Assembly: GCA_964511645.1 (NCBI GenBank)
Contig: CAZEGV010000035.1
Location: 1-28,271, forward strand
DNA length: 28,271 nucleotides
Reading direction: 5' to 3'
Origin: CAZEGV01 sp964511645
Lineage (GTDB): Bacteria; Bacteroidota; Bacteroidia; Cytophagales; JAAEPT01
Part shown: positions 23,102 to 28,271 of the stretch, piece by piece
How positions within the stretch are numbered: the stretch's first letter is position 1
Layout: the number at the start of each line of letters is the position of its first letter
Notes under the pieces: generated by a model
The model's database searches: none
The model's input: the letters and a program-made list of their open reading frames with translations, nothing else
What the model was told of the DNA's origin: nothing
Translations under genes and position numbers: made by a program

Positions 23102-23973
23102 TACCATTTTATTTTTTTCTGCCATTTGTTTCTTAGGTAGATGGCAACACCATTTAATAAGAATGTAATGACTAATAATATAATAATTGCAGCGGCTGCC
23201 TTTTCTTGAAATCCTGCTTGAGGTCGAGTGGACCAATCATAGATTTGCATTGGTAATACTGTAAACTCTTCCATAGGAGAAGATGGTAAGAAACGAACAG
23301 AAGCAGCGGCACCTACTAATATTAGAGGTGCAGTTTCGCCAATTATCCTAGATAATGCCAAAATTGCACCAGTCATAATGCCACCAATAGATGAAGGAAG
23401 TACTTGCGTCCATATTACTTGCCATTTTGTAGCTCCCATCCCATAAGCGGCTTGTTTTACTGAACTAGGCACAGCCTTTAAAGCTTCTCTTGTAGATACT
23501 ACAATGATTGGTAGTATCATAATTGATAAAGTACAGGCAGCGGCAAGTAAGCTTTCTCCAAATTTGAAAAGATAGACAAAAATAGATGCACCTAAAAGTC
23601 CGTAAATCACAGAAGGAACTCCAGCAAGATTTGATATATTTACTTCTAAGATATTTGCTAATCTTCCTTTCTTCTGATACTCTTCTAAGTACACTCCTGC
23701 GGCTACTCCTAACGGGAGTCCAATGGCTGCGGTCAGTACAAAAATCCATACAGAGCCTACCCAAGCCGCATAAATACCAGCTTTACTAGGTCTTCTTGAT
23801 TGAAATGAAGTTAGAAAATCCCAATTGATGCTACTAATACCTTGCAAAAATATTTTAAATAAAAACAAAGCAAGGATGGCAATTCCTAAGAATGTGAAGA
23901 ATAAAGCCACATACTTGAATATGGCATCGTAAAGTAGACTTTTACTTCTACCTTTGTTTAACAGCCTACTCAT
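23101..23973 (-). CDS. pstA: phosphate ABC transporter permease PstA
   Basis: A 290-residue inner-membrane permease with about six membrane segments. The binding-protein-dependent transport signature is seen in AAYGMGATKWQVIWTQVLP, which contacts PstB, followed by SRIIGETAPLILVGAA. Its start overlaps the pstC end by 8 bases and its stop overlaps the pstB start, so the three genes are translationally coupled. Confidence 0.95.
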   Translation of the reverse strand: MSRLLNKGRSKSLLYDAIFKYVALFFTFLGIAILALFLFKIFLQGISSINWDFLTSFQSRRPSKAGIYAAWVGSVWIFVLTAAIGLPLGVAAGVYLEEYQKKGRLANILEVNISNLAGVPSVIYGLLGASIFVYLFKFGESLLAAACTLSIMILPIIVVSTREALKAVPSSVKQAAYGMGATKWQVIWTQVLPSSIGGIMTGAILALSRIIGETAPLILVGAAASVRFLPSSPMEEFTVLPMQIYDWSTRPQAGFQEKAAAAIIILLVITFLLNGVAIYLRNKWQKKIKW

Positions 23974-24853
23974 ATTTTTCTTGAAATTTCTTTTTGATAT
24001 AAAAACTAATAATGTTTAATGTAAATGTAAAAAAGAACAATGCAATTCCTGCACCAAATATAGCATAGTAAGCAGTGTCCCCAACTTGTACATCACTTTT
24101 ACTAGTACTTACCATGTATGCGGTAATAGTTTGAGCTTCGTGAAGTGGGTTAAATGTAATGCCAGGTTTTGTTCCTGCGGCAATGGTTACAATCATTGTC
24201 TCACCAATAGCTCTAGAAATTGCCAAAATAATAGAAACGATAATACCAGAAGCTGCAGAGGGTACTAACACTTTAAATGCTGTTTGCAACCTAGTAGCAC
24301 CCATTCCCCAAGAGGCTTCTCGCATTGCTTTGGGTACAGCGTTTAATGCATCTTCACTAAGTGAAGTAATCATAGGTAATATCATAATTGCCATCACAAT
24401 ACCTGCTGAGAGTATATTGTTGGCTTCTATAGTTGGGAATACTGTTTTGAGAAAAGGGGTGACAAAAATTAACGCAAAATACCCGTATACAACTGTTGGT
24501 ACAGATGCTAAGACCTCTAACGCTGGTTTGATGTAATTACGTGCTTTGTAAGATGAGTAAACACTCAAGTAAACAGCAATAATAATTCCGATAGGCACGG
24601 CTATAGATATTGATACAAGTGTTGTTAATATTGTTCCTGAAAAAAGAGATAGAATCCCGTAATGTTTATCCGAAAAGGTAGGAGTCCATTTGGAATCAGT
24701 TAAAAAATCCCAAAGACTAACTTCTTTAAAAAAATGAAATGCTTGAGATACTAATATATATATAATACTCAGCGTTACCAATATCGTAATTAAAGCAGCA
24801 CCCTTTAAAAGGACTTCAATTATCGTTTCGCTAATTTTTTTATTTCTTATCAC
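23966..24853 (-). CDS. pstC: phosphate ABC transporter permease PstC
   Basis: An inner-membrane permease that pairs with PstA. It has six membrane segments and the loop EASWGMGATRLQTAFKVLVP, plus AISRAIGETMIVTIAAG. No ATG lies upstream of the first membrane segment in this frame. The start must be GTG: I choose GTG 24853 (reading M-IRNKKISETIIEVLL, 295 residues), while GTG 24886 would add 11 residues. A weak start in the middle of an operon could set the protein ratio against PstS. Confidence 0.9.
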   Translation of the reverse strand: MIRNKKISETIIEVLLKGAALITILVTLSIIYILVSQAFHFFKEVSLWDFLTDSKWTPTFSDKHYGILSLFSGTILTTLVSISIAVPIGIIIAVYLSVYSSYKARNYIKPALEVLASVPTVVYGYFALIFVTPFLKTVFPTIEANNILSAGIVMAIMILPMITSLSEDALNAVPKAMREASWGMGATRLQTAFKVLVPSAASGIIVSIILAISRAIGETMIVTIAAGTKPGITFNPLHEAQTITAYMVSTSKSDVQVGDTAYYAIFGAGIALFFFTFTLNIISFYIKKKFQEKYE

Positions 24854-24915
24854 AGTCAAGTATATTAGGTGTACCAATAGGCACACCCAAATATAAAATT
24901 ATAATATGGTTCTAC

Positions 24916-25860
24916 TTATTTTTTTGAACAAAAATCTAAGAATTTTTTCTTCTCTGTCGTATACTCTTCATCTTTCAATGGAATATATCCTGTTTCAAGT
25001 ACTAAATCAGGTGCCATATCAAGATAGAAGTTCACAAAATCAATCACTTCTGGACGTTCTATTGATTTACTATTGATATAAATAAATAAAGGACGAGATA
25101 ATGGTGCATATTTCCCTGATTTAACGGTTTCTAATGATGGTATAACAGCACCCGTTCCGTTATCAATACCTGCTACATTAATTTTGTCTTTGTTTTCTTC
25201 ATAATAAGCAAGACCGAAGTATCCTAAAGCATATTTATCACTAGCTACACCGTTCACAAGTACATTATCATCTTCATTAGGAGAATAATCACTTCTCGAA
25301 GCCTGCTCTTTTCCTACGATTGCTTTTGTGAAATAATCAAATGTTCCAGAAGCTGTTCCTGGGCCATATAATTTGATATTTTCTGCCGGCCAGCCTTCTC
25401 TTATGTCACTCCATTTCATTACAACATCTTCTGCCACAGGTTCCCACATCTTCTTAAGTTCAGCAATGGTAATTGTTTTTGCCCAATCATTTTCTTTGTT
25501 GATAACAACAGCAATTCCATCATAAGCTATTGTTAGTTCTAGGTAGTTTACATTGTGTTCTTTACAAGCACTCTTTTCCTTTTCTTTAATAGGTCTTGAA
25601 GCATCATTGATGTCTACTTCTCCGTTTACGAATTTTCTGAATCCACCACCAGTACCTGATGATTTTACTACAACCTTTACTTTGGGTTGTACTTCACTGT
25701 ATTCTTCGTTTACAGCCTCTGATATAGGGAACACTGTACTTGACCCATCAATTGAAACTGACCCAGTTAATCCATCCTTATTTGAGTCCGAAGTACCACC
25801 ACAAGCCATCATTGAGATTGCTGTAGCGATTGTAATTGCATATTTGAATGTCTTTTTCAT
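24916..25860 (-). CDS. pstS: phosphate-binding lipoprotein PstS
   Basis: The protein has 314 residues. A lipoprotein signal ends in MMACGG (Cys 20). The phosphate-binding loops DGSSTVFPISEAV and SSGTGGGFRKF, and later GPGTASGTFDYF, are the PstS pattern. It delivers periplasmic phosphate to PstCA. I use ATG 25860 rather than a frame start at 25887, because it places the basic MKK before the hydrophobic segment. It is the second gene of the porin-led minus-strand group and has its own possible promoter. Confidence 0.95.
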   Translation of the reverse strand: MKKTFKYAITIATAISMMACGGTSDSNKDGLTGSVSIDGSSTVFPISEAVNEEYSEVQPKVKVVVKSSGTGGGFRKFVNGEVDINDASRPIKEKEKSACKEHNVNYLELTIAYDGIAVVINKENDWAKTITIAELKKMWEPVAEDVVMKWSDIREGWPAENIKLYGPGTASGTFDYFTKAIVGKEQASRSDYSPNEDDNVLVNGVASDKYALGYFGLAYYEENKDKINVAGIDNGTGAVIPSLETVKSGKYAPLSRPLFIYINSKSIERPEVIDFVNFYLDMAPDLVLETGYIPLKDEEYTTEKKKFLDFCSKK

Positions 25861-25884
25861 TTTTATCGAATTAATTTTATTAAA

Positions 25885-25892
25885 CAAATGTA
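25885..25892 (-). promoter_or_regulatory. -7 type promoter box TACATTTG before pstS
   Basis: An exact TAnnTTTG match on the minus strand, 24 bases before the pstS ATG. It supports a pstS promoter separate from the porin promoter. Confidence 0.5.
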
Positions 25893-25913
25893 TAATTTAT
25901 ATTTTATTATAAT

Positions 25914-25929
25914 GTTAACTATATGTGAA
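25914..25929 (-). promoter_or_regulatory. possible two-unit Pho box before pstS
   Basis: On the minus strand TTCAC (25929-25925) and TTAAC (25918-25914) are spaced 11 bp apart and lie 21 bp upstream of the -7 box, where an activator would replace the -33 element. Two units only, one imperfect, so weak on its own; the stronger match is at 27218-27255. Confidence 0.35.
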
Positions 25930-25941
25930 GTGTTGATAAAT

Positions 25942-27126
25942 TTAGAATTGCATTTCCATTTGCATTCTTACTCTGTATACATCATCTTTTATTCCAAATG
26001 TTTCTATTTTTGAAATATCAGATTGTAATTTTAATTTGTGACCAACGATATATTTAGATAACCCAATTGTGTATTCTTCTTGATCTTTAAGCCCTGAAAA
26101 CTTTCCATCATTTAGGATTGTAGTGAATCTACTAGCTATTTCCCAATTAGATTTAAACAAATACCCCATTTGAAAATTAAATCCAGAACCAGTATTGAAT
26201 TTATGACTTGTACCAATCCTCTCATGTTCCGCACTTTTTGTTATATATTCTGACAAGATAGATACACCTTTATATTTAAAAATCAAATCCGCCATAAACG
26301 TACTTAGTGAGTTTGTTACCAAATCCCCGCTAGTAGCATCTTTTACATATTTTTTTCCTTGACCTCCTTGTCGTACAACTCTATCATTATAGTCATACGT
26401 AAAACCAAATGCAATTTTAGGCTTTTCTTCTCTATCTAAGTCTGATGAAGTATAATCTCCTTTTTTAGAAGAAAATGCCCCTAATGGTAAGATGTCCAGA
26501 TGAGCAGTATAGTCTAATCCCCCAGTATTTCCTTTAGTTACATCACGTCCTTGCCCTTGAGTGATGGCAAAGCTTGGTTTTAAAACCATTTTCCCCATTT
26601 TATATTTTCCTCTTAATTGCAAACCCATATCACGATCAATGTTAAATTTACTATTGACCATAGATCGGTCTACAAACTGTAAGTCTGCTGAAGAAATGAC
26701 ACGTTCTCTGTTGCCAGGAAGCTTTGTTTGACCTACCCACACAGACCAGTGATCGGCAAACTTATATTTTAATACCGCATCCAAAATTAATCGAGAAGAA
26801 CCACTACCAAATTTATCTTCGCTAGAAGTACTAATATCTCTACCCGTTAGTCCTATCTCAGCTTTATAAGTTAGCTTAGGTGTAAAAGCATAACCACTAA
26901 ATTTAAGACGGGACCTCCTGACCATAAAATTGGCAGATTGTTTTTCTGTAACATCATTAAACTCGCCAATAAATAATTGTTGCTGACGATAATGAAACTT
27001 CATTGTAAAAGAAGAATCTTCTGACATGAATTTTAAGCCCTTTCCGAACTTAGTTTTGTTAATTGTTTGTGCAAACATTTGCCCTGTCGTTAATGCAATT
27101 GCGAGTACTAAACTTAGTTTTTTCAT
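25942..27126 (-). CDS. OprP/OprO-like phosphate-selective porin
   Basis: A 394-residue outer-membrane barrel with signal peptide LSLVLAIALTTGQMFAQ. The mature part begins with a GLKFMSEDSSFTMKFHYRQQ strand, then RRSRLKFSGYAF and VWVGQTKLPGNRERVISS, the pattern of the phosphate-selective porin O/P family, and ends in an aromatic residue (MEMQF) as barrels do. It would let phosphate or related anions cross the outer membrane ahead of PstS. It is the first gene of the minus-strand phosphate group and divergent from the PhoB-type regulator, with the 11-bp repeat array between them. A near-consensus box TACATTCG at 27180-27173 could be its -7 element. Confidence 0.88.
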   Translation of the reverse strand: MKKLSLVLAIALTTGQMFAQTINKTKFGKGLKFMSEDSSFTMKFHYRQQQLFIGEFNDVTEKQSANFMVRRSRLKFSGYAFTPKLTYKAEIGLTGRDISTSSEDKFGSGSSRLILDAVLKYKFADHWSVWVGQTKLPGNRERVISSADLQFVDRSMVNSKFNIDRDMGLQLRGKYKMGKMVLKPSFAITQGQGRDVTKGNTGGLDYTAHLDILPLGAFSSKKGDYTSSDLDREEKPKIAFGFTYDYNDRVVRQGGQGKKYVKDATSGDLVTNSLSTFMADLIFKYKGVSILSEYITKSAEHERIGTSHKFNTGSGFNFQMGYLFKSNWEIASRFTTILNDGKFSGLKDQEEYTIGLSKYIVGHKLKLQSDISKIETFGIKDDVYRVRMQMEMQF

Positions 27127-27217
27127 TTCTTCCTTTTTTTGTTTTTTTTAGGATTATTTATTTTCTATACTGCGAATGTATTAAGGCTTATTGTAACAAA
27201 AAAATAAATTATGACTA

Positions 27218-27255
27218 GTAACGATAACTTAACGCTAGTTTAACACAGGCTTAAC
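27218..27255 (+). promoter_or_regulatory. Pho-box-like array, TTAAC units every 11 bp
   Basis: Units lie at 27218 (GTAAC, one mismatch), 27229, 27240 and 27251 (TTAAC, exact), spaced exactly 11 bp. PhoB and PhoP of other phyla bind tandem units at one-turn (11 bp) spacing, and TTAACA is the Bacillus PhoP unit. The array lies between the porin and the PhoB-type gene and ends 11 bp before a box-like TAAATGTT (27267-27274). Confidence 0.6.
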
Positions 27256-27291
27256 ATTAGAATAGCTAAATGTTTTTAAAGATGATTCAAT

Positions 27292-27987
27292 ATGAAATAT
27301 ACGATACTAATAGCAGACGATAAAAACTCAATTACTGAGATAGAAGCTTATAACTTAAAAAAAGAAGGATATAAAGTTTTTTTTGAATCAAATGGAAAAA
27401 AAGCTTTAGAAAAAGCAAAAGATTTAAAACCAGACTTGATTATTTTGGGGATGTTGATACCTAAGATGGATGGAGTAGAAATTTGCGAAAAACTTCGGGA
27501 ATTAGAAAAATTTCAACCAACCTTGATTGTGTTTACTTCAAAGCGAGTAGAAGATTATGCTCAATTATCAGCCTATGACGCAGGAGCCGATGATTACTTC
27601 GTAAAACCAATGACCCGAAAACTGTTTTTGAGAAAAGTAAAAGCATTGCTAAGAAGGAGTGAGAAATACCGAGATTCTCAAAAAAACATTAAAATAGCAG
27701 ATCTTTCTATTGAATTTGAAAGCCATAAAGTATTTAAAGCAGGAAAATCAATCAGCTTAGTAAAAAAAGAATTTAAACTACTTCGTTTGTTGGTATCCAA
27801 ACCTGGTAAGATTTTCTCTAGGGATGAAATTATTAATAAAATTTGGGAATCTGATGTGGTGGTAGGAGACAGGACAATTGATGTCCATATTCGTAAATTA
27901 CGCAAGAAGATTGGATCAGATTATTTTAAAACGCTCAAAGGTGTTGGGTATAAATTTAATGAAGAATTAGTAAAAAATAAAAAATAG
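27292..27987 (+). CDS. PhoB-type response regulator lacking the phospho-acceptor Asp
   Basis: 231 residues of the OmpR/PhoB family. The receiver domain (1-120) has the acidic pair Asp 9/Asp 10, Thr 82 (VFTSK) and Lys 105 (FVKP), but at the phospho-acceptor position the sequence is DLIILGMLIPKMDG, with Gly 53 where PhoB proteins have Asp (DLIILDxMLPxMDG). The codon is GGG, two changes from any Asp codon, so a single read error does not explain it. The C-terminal winged-helix domain (about 130-226) is complete: FKLLRLLVSKPGKIFSRDEII, then GDRTIDVHIRKLRKKIG and LKGVGYKF. It probably binds the array upstream and controls the porin/pst genes and itself, without classical phosphorylation. No histidine kinase is in the window. 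Confidence 0.9.
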   Translation: MKYTILIADDKNSITEIEAYNLKKEGYKVFFESNGKKALEKAKDLKPDLIILGMLIPKMDGVEICEKLRELEKFQPTLIVFTSKRVEDYAQLSAYDAGADDYFVKPMTRKLFLRKVKALLRRSEKYRDSQKNIKIADLSIEFESHKVFKAGKSISLVKKEFKLLRLLVSKPGKIFSRDEIINKIWESDVVVGDRTIDVHIRKLRKKIGSDYFKTLKGVGYKFNEELVKNKK

Positions 27988-28155
27988 GGCGTGCCAGTAT
28001 TCGTGCGAAAAACGCTCGTCCTGTCGGGCTATTCGTTCCCAATCTTTTTTATTTTTATGACCTTTGTCATGCTGAGCTTGTCGAAGTGAAAAAATCATAA
28101 AAATAAAAAAGGATTTCCATGAAGACATATCCGTCTACTGACGGATTCCTCATGC
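27987..28155 (+). repeat. structured post-stop repeat, copy C, with nested insert
   Basis: It begins on the last base of the regulator stop. The outer arms GCGTG (27989-27993)/CATGC (28151-28155) pair with one G-T. TGTCGGGCT then GTTCCCAATC follow, and a 16-bp perfect central stem TTTTTTATTTTTATGA (28045-28060)/inverse (28095-28110) replaces the 8-bp stem of A and B, again with the extra G before GATTTCCA. The loop holds CATGCTGAGCTTGTCGAAG (28068-28086), a sequence widely repeated in bacterial genomes. Hairpin 2 is ATCCGTC (28129-28135), TACT, GACGGAT (28140-28146), as in B. Confidence 0.78.
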
Positions 28156-28271
28156 GGCTGTTGTAGGTTTTACTTATTAAGTAACGAGTTGTTATTTATT
28201 GTTAGTAAATTCATACCTGTCCGAAAGTTTTTGAAAATCATTCTCATTTACATGTAACAGTCACATAATTA

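Noticed and set aside
28156..28271. Short minus-strand frame (about 22 codons, ending in DRYEFTNNK) at the right edge as a gene tail
   Set aside because: Stopped by an in-frame TGA within the window and too short to support as coding.

Overview
The window comes from an AT-rich Bacteroidota (Flavobacteriia-like) chromosome. The evidence is type IX secretion genes (a porQ and a PorE-like protein), TAnnTTTG-type promoter boxes, no Shine-Dalgarno signals worth calling, and many lipoproteins with short lipobox signal peptides. It is mostly ordinary core genome. The accessory interest lies in the left 1.7 kb, in the 0.65 kb gap at 5041-5694, and in a family of structured repeats placed behind stop codons.

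Layout. 1-1681: a degraded left end that looks like two successive toxin-tail/immunity-lipoprotein units. The first lipoprotein is broken by a frameshift at an A9 tract. A short shared repeat follows each unit. 1682-4384 (minus): an SLC12/APC-type transporter and a lipoprotein MsrB. 4444-5040: a DUF445 membrane protein. 5041-5694: no intact gene, but structured repeat A, a perfect 30-bp palindromic terminator, two copies of a MITE-like element, and between them the stranded C-terminal end of a type IX cargo sorting domain. 5695-12918: a PorE-like OmpA protein (minus), then lon, porQ and hslU (plus). 12947-14669: an orphan lipoprotein (minus) and two small plus-strand genes ending in a clear terminator. 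14752-18082: a translationally coupled trio (HerA-like DUF853 ATPase, EEP-family lipoprotein, PPK2 kinase), each junction being TAATG. 18181-21294: a DUF389 membrane protein and prfC. 21589-27126 (minus): an OprP-like porin, pstS, pstC, pstA, pstB and phoU. 27292-27987: a divergent PhoB-type regulator. From 27988 to the end there is only repeat C and about 116 bases (28156-28271) in which I see nothing.

How it fits together. The right third is a phosphate-acquisition locus: outer-membrane porin, binding lipoprotein, ABC permease/ATPase, PhoU and a PhoB-like regulator. The porin/regulator intergenic region carries TTAAC units repeating every 11 bp, the geometry of a Pho box. The regulator keeps its other receiver residues but has Gly (codon GGG) where the phospho-accepting Asp should be, and no histidine kinase is visible. 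A PPK2 polyphosphate kinase lies about 3.5 kb from the phoU end.

The best candidates for something undescribed are (i) the post-stop structured repeat family (copies A, B, C and truncated D, possibly two more at the left end), which keeps a skeleton with compensatory stem changes; (ii) the Asp-less PhoB with its 11-bp repeat operator; and (iii) the sorting-domain fragment caught between two MITE copies.
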